64,000 nucleotides of DNA, from the NCBI GenBank assembly GCA_900545885.1, contig URAF01000002.1, positions 1-64,000 of the forward strand, given 5' to 3'. The notes under the pieces were generated by a model. That model worked only from the letters and a program-made list of their open reading frames with translations. It was not told the origin of the DNA and did no database searches. Shown here piece after piece: positions 50,094 through 58,473 of the stretch (the stretch's first letter is position 1; every line of letters starts with the position of its first letter). The stretch is from an uncultured Eubacteriales bacterium (GTDB taxonomy: Bacteria; Bacillota; Clostridia; Christensenellales; CAG-917). Made by a program: the position numbers and the translations under genes.

Positions 50094-51352
50094 TCCTCGG
50101 GGCAGGACAGTCTGCCCGTCAACGCGCTTGCCGCCGCAACGTAAGGGGAAGCGAGATAAATTCTGGATGTCGTATCGCCCATTCTGCCCACGAAGTTGCG
50201 GTTGGTGGTAGATACAGCACTTTCGCCGTGAGCGAGTATTCCCATATATCCGCCGAGGCAGGGGCCGCAGGTAGGTGTGGACACCACCGCGCCGCTTTCG
50301 ACGAATATGCTTGTCAGTCCTTCGTCAAGGCACTGTTTGTAGACTTCCATTGTGGCGGGAATTACGATGCAACGCACGCCGTCGGCAACTTTCTTGCCTT
50401 TCATAACGCTTGCCGCGGCACGCATATCGGAAATGCGTCCGTTGGTGCAGCTGCCGATGACGACCTGGTCGATTTTTATATTGTCGGGTATGTCTTTGCC
50501 GAAAAATCTGGTGTTGGAGGGCAGATGCGGGAATGCAACGGCAGGCGTGATGTCGTCAAGGTTAAGAACGATTTCGCGTTCATACTCCGCGTCGTCGTCG
50601 GGCAGTATTCTGTCGCTGTCCACAATTTGCACGCCGCGCGATACGAGGTAGTCTTCCGCCGCTTTGTCGAGAGGGAAGAATGCGTTTTTTGCGCCGCATT
50701 CGATTGCCATATTCGCGATTGTAAGTCTGTCGTCGACGGTGAGCGCGGATATGTCGCCGAAAAATTCCAACGATTTGTAAGTCGCGCCGTCAACTCCCAG
50801 TATGCCTATGAGCGTAAGAACTACGTCTTTGCCCGTTACGTATCTGCGGAGTTTGCCACGGAGCGTGACTTTGATTGCCGACGGAACCCTGAACCAGAGT
50901 TTGTCCGTGAGCATCGCGGCCGCCATATCCGTGGAGCCTACGCCCGTGGAGAAACAACCGAGTGCACCGTAAGTGCAGGTGTGGCTGTCTGCGCCTATCA
51001 TAAGCGACGCGGGTTTTACAAGTCCGAGCTCGGGGAGAAGCGCGTGTTCGACGCCTGATTTGCCCACGTCGTAAAAATGTTTTATTCCTTGTTCTTTCGC
51101 AAAGTCGCGGACGGTCTTGCACTGTTCCGCGCTTTTGATGTCCTTTGCCGGTACGAAATGGTCGAGAACGAGCACGATCTTGTCGGGACTTTTAACCCGT
51201 TCGCCCGCTCTTTTCATTTCTTTGATGGCAACGGGCGAGGTTATGTCGTTGCCGAGAATGACGTCGACGTTTGCTGTGACCAGTTCGCCCGCAGTCACGC
51301 TTTCGCGTCCTGCGTGTGCGGCCAGTATTTTTTGAGTGGCAGTCATTTTCAT
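50090..51352 (-). CDS. leuC: 3-isopropylmalate dehydratase, large subunit
   Basis: This aconitase-family subunit isomerises 2- to 3-isopropylmalate with a [4Fe-4S] cluster. The cluster Cys residues are visible in GADSHTCTYGALG (about 115), IGSCTNGR (about 305) and PTCGPCLGG (about 370). The 420-residue length is that of the short clade of LeuC/HacA. It is in the ilv-leu operon, 13 bases after cimA. Confidence 0.95.
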   Translation of the reverse strand: MKMTATQKILAAHAGRESVTAGELVTANVDVILGNDITSPVAIKEMKRAGERVKSPDKIVLVLDHFVPAKDIKSAEQCKTVRDFAKEQGIKHFYDVGKSGVEHALLPELGLVKPASLMIGADSHTCTYGALGCFSTGVGSTDMAAAMLTDKLWFRVPSAIKVTLRGKLRRYVTGKDVVLTLIGILGVDGATYKSLEFFGDISALTVDDRLTIANMAIECGAKNAFFPLDKAAEDYLVSRGVQIVDSDRILPDDDAEYEREIVLNLDDITPAVAFPHLPSNTRFFGKDIPDNIKIDQVVIGSCTNGRISDMRAAASVMKGKKVADGVRCIVIPATMEVYKQCLDEGLTSIFVESGAVVSTPTCGPCLGGYMGILAHGESAVSTTNRNFVGRMGDTTSRIYLASPYVAAASALTGRLSCPEE

Positions 51353-51365
51353 GGTTAAGTCCGCC

Positions 51366-52907
51366 TTATACGATTTTTCCCTGACCCGTCAGTTTGTACT
51401 CGAAACTGTCGGTGAGTGCAGACCAGCTGGCTTCGATTATATCCGTCGATACGCCGACGGTCGTCCAGGTGTCTTTTTTGTCCGACGACGTGATGAGAAC
51501 GCGAACCATAGCCCCCGTTGCGCTCGACGAGTCGACGACTCTGACCTTGTAGTCAACGAGCGCGACTTCCGCAATCTGCGGATAATGTTTGGTGAGCGCG
51601 GCACGCAACGCCTTGTCGAGTGCGTTGACGGGACCGTTGCCCGATTCCGTCGCCGTCGTAACCTTGCCTTTGACTTTGATGCTGACTTCCGCGGTGTTCA
51701 CTCCGTCGGGTTTTGTGGCTTTGATGCAGTAGTTTTCAAGTTCGAACGAGGGTTTGAACGCGCCCATCATTCTTTCGGCAAGCAGTACGAAACTTCCGTC
51801 TGCGCCTTCGAACTGATACCCTTTCATTTCGAGAAGTTTGACCATATCCAGAATTTCTTTGGTCTTGGGATTGGACTTGTCGAGAGAAGGGAAGAGGTTT
51901 TCCAGTTTTTTGGCAACGACGCTGCGGCCTGCGACTTCGCTGAGCAGTATTCGTTCCCTGTTGCCTACTGCGGCAGGGGACACGTGCTCGAAAGTGTGCG
52001 GATTTTTGAGCACCGCGTCGGAGTGCATACCCGCTTTATGCGAAAATGCCGCCGAACCTACGTACGGCATTGACGGGTCGAGATTTAAGTTGCTGATTTC
52101 GGCAACGGCGTGCGCCGTGCGCGTGAGTTCGGAAATTTTAACTTCGCTTTCAGCTCCGCCTTTCAGCACGAGGTCTGCGATTATGGTGGAGAGGTTTGCG
52201 TTGCCGCACCTTTCGCCGAAACCGAGGAAAGTTCCCTGAACGTGGGTTGCGCCCGCTTTTACGCCGATTAAGGTCGAGGCAACCGCCGTGCCCGTGTCGT
52301 TGTGGAAATGTACGCCTATCGTTGCCGCACCGAACGTGTTCACAACGTCGGAAGTAATTTCGAACACGTCGGACGGGGAAGTCCCGCCGTTGGTGTCGCA
52401 GAGCACAAGGGTATCAGCTCCAGCCATGTACGCCGCCGAAAGTGCGGAAATAGCGTATTTTCTGTCCTCTTTGTATCCGTCGTAAAAGTGCTCGGCGTCG
52501 AATATTACTCGCTTGCCGTTGGCTTTCAAAAAACCTACGCTTTCGCTTATCATTGTCAGGTTGTCTTCGGGAGAAACGCCGAGAACGTCTTTGACTTGCG
52601 TAAGGCTGGATTTGCCGAATATGCAGACGACTTTTGTGTCCGCCGAAAGCAGTTTTATTATTCCCGCGTCTTCGAACACGTTGCAGTCACGGTGCCGGGT
52701 GGACCCGAACGCCACGAGTTTGTCGTTTTTGCATTCGGCAAAAAACTCGGCGTCCTTGGGGTTGGACGCGGGGTCGCCCCCTTCCACGAGGTCGATACCG
52801 AAATCGCAGAGCAGACAGAATATCTGTTTCTTGTCGGCGACGGAATAACTTATGCCTTCCGCCTGTGCGCCGTCGCGCAGTGTAGTGTCGTAAAATTCGA
52901 TTTTCAT
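51366..52907 (-). CDS. cimA: Citramalate synthase
   Basis: This DRE-TIM enzyme condenses pyruvate with acetyl-CoA to citramalate, the threonine-independent entry to isoleucine. The DTTLRDGAQAEGISYSV opening, ADTLVLCDTNGGTSPSDV and HFHNDTGTAVASTL motifs and the C-terminal LeuA-dimer domain are present. The GAQAEGISYS form and the 513-residue length are typical of CimA rather than LeuA (GEQSPG). Its start lies one base after the leuA stop. LeuCDB then can act on citramalate intermediates as well. Confidence 0.93.
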   Translation of the reverse strand: MKIEFYDTTLRDGAQAEGISYSVADKKQIFCLLCDFGIDLVEGGDPASNPKDAEFFAECKNDKLVAFGSTRHRDCNVFEDAGIIKLLSADTKVVCIFGKSSLTQVKDVLGVSPEDNLTMISESVGFLKANGKRVIFDAEHFYDGYKEDRKYAISALSAAYMAGADTLVLCDTNGGTSPSDVFEITSDVVNTFGAATIGVHFHNDTGTAVASTLIGVKAGATHVQGTFLGFGERCGNANLSTIIADLVLKGGAESEVKISELTRTAHAVAEISNLNLDPSMPYVGSAAFSHKAGMHSDAVLKNPHTFEHVSPAAVGNRERILLSEVAGRSVVAKKLENLFPSLDKSNPKTKEILDMVKLLEMKGYQFEGADGSFVLLAERMMGAFKPSFELENYCIKATKPDGVNTAEVSIKVKGKVTTATESGNGPVNALDKALRAALTKHYPQIAEVALVDYKVRVVDSSSATGAMVRVLITSSDKKDTWTTVGVSTDIIEASWSALTDSFEYKLTGQGKIV

Positions 52908-52908
52908 A

Positions 52909-54432
52909 TCAGTCTTCCTGCAACAACTTGTTTGTGGCGTTTACGTACGCGATGAGGGACGCTTCGAGAACGTCGGTCGACAGTCCTTTGCCCGTCATGG
53001 TCTTGCCGCTTTCGGGCGCGGTGAGTTTGACGGTGGCTTCGCCGAGTGCGTCTTTGCCTTCGGACACGGAGTGGAGCTGGTAATCCACGAGTTTGAAGTT
53101 CTGTCCCGTAAGCGAGTTTATAGCTTTGAACCCTGCGTCGACAGGTCCGTCGCCCGTCATTCTGTCGGTGTGGATTATGCCTTCCGCTTCGAGGGATATG
53201 ACAGCAGAAGCAGAGTTCTTGTACGCCGTGACTTCATAGTCTTTGAGCGTGTAAATCCTTTTGACTCTTCGTCTGAACGCACCCGACAGCAGAGCGTCGA
53301 TATCGCTTCGGGTAATCTCTTTTTTGCGGTCGGCAAGTTCCTTGTATTTGGGGAAATACATATCCGTCTGTTCCGGCGTAAGACTGTACCCCATTTCGGC
53401 AATCAGTTCCTGAAACGCGTGTTTACCGCTGTGTTTGCCGAGAAGAAGTGCGTTTTCGGGCACGCCGATGTCCTTCGGGCTCATAATTTCGTAGGTCGCT
53501 TTGTTTGCGAGAACGCCGTGCTGGTGAATGCCCGATTCGTGGACAAACGCGTTTTTGCCGACTATGGCTTTGTTTGGCGGAAGTTTGATACCGACGATAC
53601 CGCTGACGAGCTTGGACACGCGGTATATGCGCTCGGTAATAATGTCCGTTTTGAGCCCGAACCTGTCCGCTCTCGTTTTCAAAGCCATGACGACTTCTTC
53701 CATTGCCGCGTTGCCCGCGCGTTCGCCTATGCCGTTTACGGTGCATTCGATTTGCGTTGCGCCCGCTTCGACGGCGGCGAGAGAATTTGCAACCGCCATA
53801 CCGAGGTCGTCGTGACAGTGTACAGATATGCCAACTTTGTCAACGCCTTTTACGTTGTTGCGGATGTAGGTTATCATATCGCGCATTTCGGCGGGCGTGG
53901 AGTATCCGACGGTGTCGGGGAAGTTGAGCGTTGTCGCGCCCGCGTCGACTGCCGTCTGTGCCGCTTTTGCGAGAAAGTCGAGGGGAGTGCGCGTTGCGTC
54001 CTCGAAAGAAAACTCCACATCGTCGACGAGCGTGCGCGCATATTCGACGTGGCGCTTAATCATATCGAGGGCGGTTTCGCCGCTGATACGCAGTTTGTAT
54101 TCGAGGTGTATGGGCGACGTCGCAATGAAAACGTGAAGTCTAGGGTGGACTGCGTCTTTTATGGCTTCGTAGCCGCAGTCAATATCTTCTTTTCTGCAAC
54201 GGCAAAGCGCCGCGACAGCGGACTTTTTCAAAACCGCCGCTATCGCTTTTACGGATTTGAGTTCGCCTTCGCTCGCCGCGGGGAAACCCGCTTCAATGAC
54301 GTCGACGCCCATTGATTCCAACGCTTCGGCGACGTCGAGTTTTTCGTTGAGATGCATACTGCACCCCGGCGACTGTTCGCCGTCGCGCAGGGTGGTGTCG
54401 AAGATCGTGATTTTCCTGAGATTTTTTTCCAT
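52909..54432 (-). CDS. leuA: 2-isopropylmalate synthase
   Basis: This enzyme starts the leucine branch by condensing 2-ketoisovalerate with acetyl-CoA. The 507 residues show DTTLRDGEQSPGCSMHLNEK, VEFSFEDATRTPLDFL and SVHCHDDLGMAVANSL in the catalytic barrel, then a regulatory C-terminal domain (about 385-507) that binds leucine. It follows ilvN after 64 bases and is coupled to cimA. Weak ribosome site before 54432. Confidence 0.96.
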   Translation of the reverse strand: MEKNLRKITIFDTTLRDGEQSPGCSMHLNEKLDVAEALESMGVDVIEAGFPAASEGELKSVKAIAAVLKKSAVAALCRCRKEDIDCGYEAIKDAVHPRLHVFIATSPIHLEYKLRISGETALDMIKRHVEYARTLVDDVEFSFEDATRTPLDFLAKAAQTAVDAGATTLNFPDTVGYSTPAEMRDMITYIRNNVKGVDKVGISVHCHDDLGMAVANSLAAVEAGATQIECTVNGIGERAGNAAMEEVVMALKTRADRFGLKTDIITERIYRVSKLVSGIVGIKLPPNKAIVGKNAFVHESGIHQHGVLANKATYEIMSPKDIGVPENALLLGKHSGKHAFQELIAEMGYSLTPEQTDMYFPKYKELADRKKEITRSDIDALLSGAFRRRVKRIYTLKDYEVTAYKNSASAVISLEAEGIIHTDRMTGDGPVDAGFKAINSLTGQNFKLVDYQLHSVSEGKDALGEATVKLTAPESGKTMTGKGLSTDVLEASLIAYVNATNKLLQED

Positions 54433-54496
54433 ATGTCGGGAGTGCCTTTCCGTGCGAACCGAAATACAATCGTCCGCGCGTGTCGGTTTGTGTCGG

Positions 54497-55009
54497 TTAT
54501 TCTATGGTTTTTGCCATTATGGTGCCGCCGCGTTCGAGTGCCGCGCCGCCCGTTCTTGCGATTTCGAGAATTTCGTAGGTCGAAAGGGTTTTCACGAAGT
54601 TGTCAACCTTGTCCGTCGAACCCGTGAGTTCCAGCATCATATTGTCGGGGTTTACGTCGATTGCTTTGGCTCCGAACAGAGCGCAAAGGTCGACAATCTG
54701 TCCGCGTTGTGCTCCGTCCACGCCGATTTTTATCAGCAGCAGTTCGCGGAACGCCACTTCCTTGCCGTCAAACCCCATAACTTTGACAACATCTTCCTGT
54801 TTTTCGAGTTGCGAAACAATCTGTCTTATCGTGTTCTGCGACGCCGTAACCGTAATCGTCATGCGCGAATAACGGTCGTCTTCCGTTGCGCACACGGTCA
54901 GTCCGTCGATGTTGTATCCGCGGCGGGAGAACAGTCCCGCTATGCGCGAAAGAACGCCGGGTTGGTTGTTGACGAGAATGGAGATTATCTGTCTTTTAAC
55001 GTTTTCCAT
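54497..55009 (-). CDS. ilvN: Acetolactate synthase, small (regulatory) subunit
   Basis: This 170-residue ACT-domain subunit activates IlvB and binds valine. The N-terminal ISILVNNQPGVLSRIAGLFSR motif and the C-terminal ELTGSTDKVDNFVKTL segment are family markers. AGGTG precedes the ATG. It follows ilvB after 30 bases. Confidence 0.95.
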   Translation of the reverse strand: MENVKRQIISILVNNQPGVLSRIAGLFSRRGYNIDGLTVCATEDDRYSRMTITVTASQNTIRQIVSQLEKQEDVVKVMGFDGKEVAFRELLLIKIGVDGAQRGQIVDLCALFGAKAIDVNPDNMMLELTGSTDKVDNFVKTLSTYEILEIARTGGAALERGGTIMAKTIE

Positions 55010-55039
55010 AGTTCACCTGTACACTCGTATTTATCCGAA

Positions 55040-56611
55040 TTATATTCCCGTGTTTATCGGGATTCTGAAATCTATCACCAAAGGCAGAGTGCCTTGAAGT
55101 GCGCGGTCTATTGCCGTTTCGATGTCTTCGTCTTCTCCGACCGTAACCCCGCGTGCGCCCATTGATTGTGCAAGTGCGGCGTAATCGACGTTGAGATAGA
55201 GCGAACTCACTCCCGAATGGCGGGCGCGGCGCTCGGTCTGCAACTTGCGTATCATACCGAGCGAATTGTTGTTGAGAACTGCGACGACGAGAGGAACGTG
55301 ATGTTTTACGGCAGTCGTCAGTTCGTTGAAGTTCATATTGAACGACCCGTCGCCCGTAATGACGAGGCAGGTGTCGCCGCTTGCGAAATGCGCGCCTATC
55401 GCCGCTCCCATTCCGAAGCCCATGGCTCCGAGTCCGCCGCTGGTCAGGAACCTGTCGGGGTAGTACACTTTGCAGTTGTGCGCCGCCCATTCCTGATGAA
55501 GTCCGACGTCGGTTGTTATTGTTGTCTGTGCGCCGAGTTTTTGGTTCAGTGCTTTGATTATGCGGATACCGCGGTTGTCCTCTTCAAGGTCGGGGAGAGA
55601 GGAGTATTCCCATTCGGCGGGTTCTTTTTCTCCGACGAGCGGGAGCAGTTTTTCCAGCGAAATTTTAAGGTCGCCCACGACGTTTGCCGAAGTCATGAGA
55701 TTTTTGTCGATTTCGGCGCGGTCGACGTCTATCTGCAAAACCGCCGTCTTGCGTTTTTTGAGAGTGGAGAAAGCGGTGTATCTGCTGTTGAACCTTGCGC
55801 CCAGAGTTATGAACAGGTCGCATTCGCGAAGGGCGGACGAGGTTTTGAAGTTGGTGTTGGAGAGTACGCCCAGATACTTTTCGTCGTCGGGTGGGAAACA
55901 ACCGAGTCCCATATAAGATACCGCGACGGGCGCGTTGAGCTTGCGGGCAAGTTGCAGAATTTCTTTTTCCGCACCGCTTGTACGGGCGCCGCCGCCTACG
56001 TAAATTACGGGTTTAGCCGACGCGGCAATCAGTTCCGCGGCTTTCTCGACGTCGTCGGGAGAGGGGTGTTTCGGTTCGGCTTTGACGGGAATTTCGCGTT
56101 CGTAGTCGGCAAGTTCGTCGAATACGTTGGAAGGTATGTCTATAAGCACGGGACCGCGTCGCGGCGACTGCGCCAACGAAAACGCGCGCCGCACGGCAGG
56201 CGCAATGTCTTTCGCGCTTTTGACAATCATGCTGTATTTGGTTACGGGCATTGTCATGTCGAATATGTCGACTTCCTGAAAACTGTCGTGTCCGAGTTTG
56301 TCGAGAGATACGTTGCCCGTGATGGCGACGAGCGGCACGCTGTCCATATATGCGTCCGCAATTCCCGTAACCAGGTTGGTGGCGCCGGGTCCGGATGTTG
56401 CGAGAACCACGCCCGCTTTTCCGCTTCGTCTTGCATATCCTTCCGCGGCAAAACACGCCCCCTGTTCGTGGGCGGTGAGAACGTGGCGGATTTGCGAGGA
56501 CGCAAGACAATCGTACACGGACAAAATGCTTGCCCCCGGATAACCGAACACATTCTGAACGCCCTGTTCGGCAAGGCAGTTTATCAAAATCTGAGCGCCG
56601 CTTTGAATCAT
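55040..56611 (-). CDS. ilvB: Acetolactate synthase, large (catalytic) subunit
   Basis: This thiamine-diphosphate enzyme makes acetolactate (valine, leucine) and acetohydroxybutyrate (isoleucine). The N-terminal catalytic Glu is in LTAHEQGACFAAEGYAR, and the ThDP/Mg site is in GDGSFNMNFNEL followed by NNNSLGM. The ATG at 56611 gives a normal 523-residue protein; longer starts (to 56677) fall inside the promoter. It opens the ilvB-ilvN-leuA-cimA-leuC-leuD-leuB operon. The ilvC and ilvD genes, needed to complete valine/isoleucine, are not in it. Confidence 0.95.
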   Translation of the reverse strand: MIQSGAQILINCLAEQGVQNVFGYPGASILSVYDCLASSQIRHVLTAHEQGACFAAEGYARRSGKAGVVLATSGPGATNLVTGIADAYMDSVPLVAITGNVSLDKLGHDSFQEVDIFDMTMPVTKYSMIVKSAKDIAPAVRRAFSLAQSPRRGPVLIDIPSNVFDELADYEREIPVKAEPKHPSPDDVEKAAELIAASAKPVIYVGGGARTSGAEKEILQLARKLNAPVAVSYMGLGCFPPDDEKYLGVLSNTNFKTSSALRECDLFITLGARFNSRYTAFSTLKKRKTAVLQIDVDRAEIDKNLMTSANVVGDLKISLEKLLPLVGEKEPAEWEYSSLPDLEEDNRGIRIIKALNQKLGAQTTITTDVGLHQEWAAHNCKVYYPDRFLTSGGLGAMGFGMGAAIGAHFASGDTCLVITGDGSFNMNFNELTTAVKHHVPLVVAVLNNNSLGMIRKLQTERRARHSGVSSLYLNVDYAALAQSMGARGVTVGEDEDIETAIDRALQGTLPLVIDFRIPINTGI

Positions 56612-56676
56612 AACCGTATGTTGCAGTTTGCGCGCAGAGAATATTCTGTACGCGCGTATATAATTTTTATTATTCA

Positions 56677-56705
56677 ATTTTATAACACACTCCCGATTCC
56701 GTCAA
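56677..56705 (-). promoter_or_regulatory. Promoter of the ilv-leu operon
   Basis: On the reverse strand TTGACG (56705-56700), 17 bases, TAAAAT (56682-56677). The leader of about 60 bases has no room for a T-box or leader peptide. Confidence 0.8.
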
Positions 56706-56747
56706 GGAATTAAAACTCGGGTCGGGGCAGCGGCGAAAAACGTCGCA

Positions 56748-56841
56748 AAAATGCATAAATGCATACAAAAATCGCATATTTGCATAAATATTCCTAAAAT
56801 ATGCTTGATTTTCAGAATATTTTAAGAATTTATGCAAAAAC
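56748..56841. promoter_or_regulatory. Repeated ARG-box-like sites (TGCAT/ATTC)
   Basis: The AT-rich gap between the divergent ilvB and amino-acid transporter promoters contains several TGCATA-type half sites: ATGCATAAATGCAT (56751-56764), TTGCATAAATATTCC (56780-56794) and GAATTTATGCA (56826-56836). TGCAT-AAAT-ATTCC approximates the ArgR/AhrC operator TGAAT-N4-ATTCA. Assignment to ArgR is inference. Confidence 0.4.
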
Positions 56842-56843
56842 AG

Positions 56844-56872
56844 TTGCCAATTATAAATGACGGTGATAGTAT
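56844..56872 (+). promoter_or_regulatory. Promoter of the amino-acid ABC transporter
   Basis: TTGCCA (56844-56849), 17 bases, TAGTAT (56867-56872), with the ATG 32 bases downstream. Confidence 0.65.
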
Positions 56873-56903
56873 TGTGCCATACAAAAAAGCTATGGAGGCA
56901 AAT

Positions 56904-57755
56904 ATGAAAAAATTCGGCAAAATTCTCGTCGCAGTATTGATGCTTGCAACTCTGGTCGGCGCATGCTTCGCGTTCACCGCTTGCAACAACGACGGTAAGG
57001 TTAAAATAGGAGCACAACAAGGAACAACTGGTCTGTTTTATTTGCAGGGCAATGCCGATATGAATTTCAGCGGTTATTCCAACATTGAAGCAAAATCTTA
57101 TGACAGCATCGGACAAGCGGTGCAGGATATGAAAAACGGTAACATCAATTATGTTGTCGGCGACGTGGCTCCTGCAAAAGAGGCTGCAAACAAAATCGGC
57201 GGCGTGAAAGTTATCGACATTCCTCTCAGCACCGAGCAATATGCAATCGGCGTAGACAAAAATCAACCCGAACTTCTTGCCAGCATTAACACAGCACTTG
57301 CCGAAATGAAAGCAAACGGCAAACTCGCGGAAATCCTGGCAAATTATGATAATCCCGATTACGTTCCCACTGGCATTCCCGCAGGTACATACGACAGCTC
57401 CAAACAGCAACTCGTTATGGCAACCAATGCAGAATTTGCGCCCTTTGAATCCAAAGCAGGTCAGAACTTCATCGGTATCGACATCGAAATCGCAAAATAT
57501 ATTGCCGATTATCTCGGACAGGAACTCGTCATTCTCGACATGGACTTCGACGCAGTCGTAACCTCTGTCGGTAAAAACGGCGTTGATATCGCGCTCGCAG
57601 GACTTACCGTTACCGAATCCCGTAAAGTTTCCGTGACGTTCTCCGACACCTACTACGACGGTTCTTACCAGGTCATCATCGTCAAAGACGGCGACACCAC
57701 TTTCGATGAATGCACCACTAAAGAAGATGTGGAAAAAATACTCAAAGCTTTCTGA
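56904..57755 (+). CDS. Circularly permuted amino-acid-binding lipoprotein
   Basis: This extracytoplasmic binding protein of a polar amino-acid ABC transporter has a signal peptide ending at Cys27 and GGAGG before the ATG at 56904. Its two halves are in reverse order. Residues about 31-150 (KIGAQQGTTGLFYL ... INTALAEMKANGKLAEILANY) are the segment that normally ends such proteins, while residues about 167-270 (LVMATNAEFAPFE ... MDFDAVVTSV ... LTVTESRKVSVTFSD) are the segment that normally comes first. The cut is exactly at the start of lobe 2, and a 15-residue Pro/Gly linker (PTGIPAGTYDSSKQ) joins the old ends. Ligand-facing segments are all retained, so function is expected. It is followed by its permease and ATPase. 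Confidence 0.88.
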   Translation: MKKFGKILVAVLMLATLVGACFAFTACNNDGKVKIGAQQGTTGLFYLQGNADMNFSGYSNIEAKSYDSIGQAVQDMKNGNINYVVGDVAPAKEAANKIGGVKVIDIPLSTEQYAIGVDKNQPELLASINTALAEMKANGKLAEILANYDNPDYVPTGIPAGTYDSSKQQLVMATNAEFAPFESKAGQNFIGIDIEIAKYIADYLGQELVILDMDFDAVVTSVGKNGVDIALAGLTVTESRKVSVTFSDTYYDGSYQVIIVKDGDTTFDECTTKEDVEKILKAF

Positions 57756-57768
57756 GGCAAGGTAAATT

Positions 57769-58473
57769 ATGGCCGATAAGTGGCAATTATTTGTAGAACA
57801 GTTTATTACGTACGAAGGCTATCGAATGGTACTCGATGGCCTTCAAGCAACTATAATAATCGCAGTCGGCGGTTTGCTGATAGGTATTGTCATCGGTACG
57901 CTGATTGCGATTACTAAAGTCGTACCGCAATATTCGGTTGTAGCAAAAGTATTTAACAGAATATCTGACATTTATGTCGGATTTTTCCGTGGAACGCCTA
58001 TGGTTGTTCAGCTTTTGCTTACATATTACGTGCTGTTGCCTGCCATGAACGTTACAATCGACAATGCGGTTGTTGTTGCGGTTATAGTATTCGGTATGAA
58101 CAGCGGCGCATACGTGTCCGAAATAATGCGAAGCGGCATTCAGTCTGTTGACCAAGGACAACTCGAAGCGGGCAGAGCGTTGGGATTAAGCTATCCTACG
58201 GCTATGCTTCGCATAGTTATACCGCAGGCGATTAAGAACATAATTCCTACGCTCGGCAACGAATTTATAGTTCTCGTCAAGGAAACTTCCGTTACGAGTT
58301 TCATTACTGTTGTCGACCTCACAAAAGCATTCAGAGGTATTGCAAGTGCAAACTACGAATACATCATTCCTTATCTCATGCTTGCGGCGTTCTATCTTGT
58401 AATCGTCATCATAATCACAATCGGTATCAGACTTATTGAAAGGAGGTTGGCTAAGAGTGACAGAAGCAGATAA
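57769..58473 (+). CDS. Amino-acid ABC transporter permease
   Basis: This 234-residue HisMQ-type membrane subunit imports polar amino acids. It has five helices (about 25-50, 70-90, 100-118, 170-190, 200-220) and the EAA loop EAGRALGLSYPTAMLRIVIP, which docks on the ATPase. The YVGFFRGTPMVVQLL segment is typical of the family. Normal length. It starts 13 bases after the binding protein and overlaps the ATPase start. Confidence 0.95.
   Translation: MADKWQLFVEQFITYEGYRMVLDGLQATIIIAVGGLLIGIVIGTLIAITKVVPQYSVVAKVFNRISDIYVGFFRGTPMVVQLLLTYYVLLPAMNVTIDNAVVVAVIVFGMNSGAYVSEIMRSGIQSVDQGQLEAGRALGLSYPTAMLRIVIPQAIKNIIPTLGNEFIVLVKETSVTSFITVVDLTKAFRGIASANYEYIIPYLMLAAFYLVIVIIITIGIRLIERRLAKSDRSR

Noticed and set aside
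55166..56713. 515-residue forward-strand open frame opposite ilvB
   Set aside because: Antisense shadow of a well-supported enzyme gene; the C-terminal part runs into the ilv promoter.
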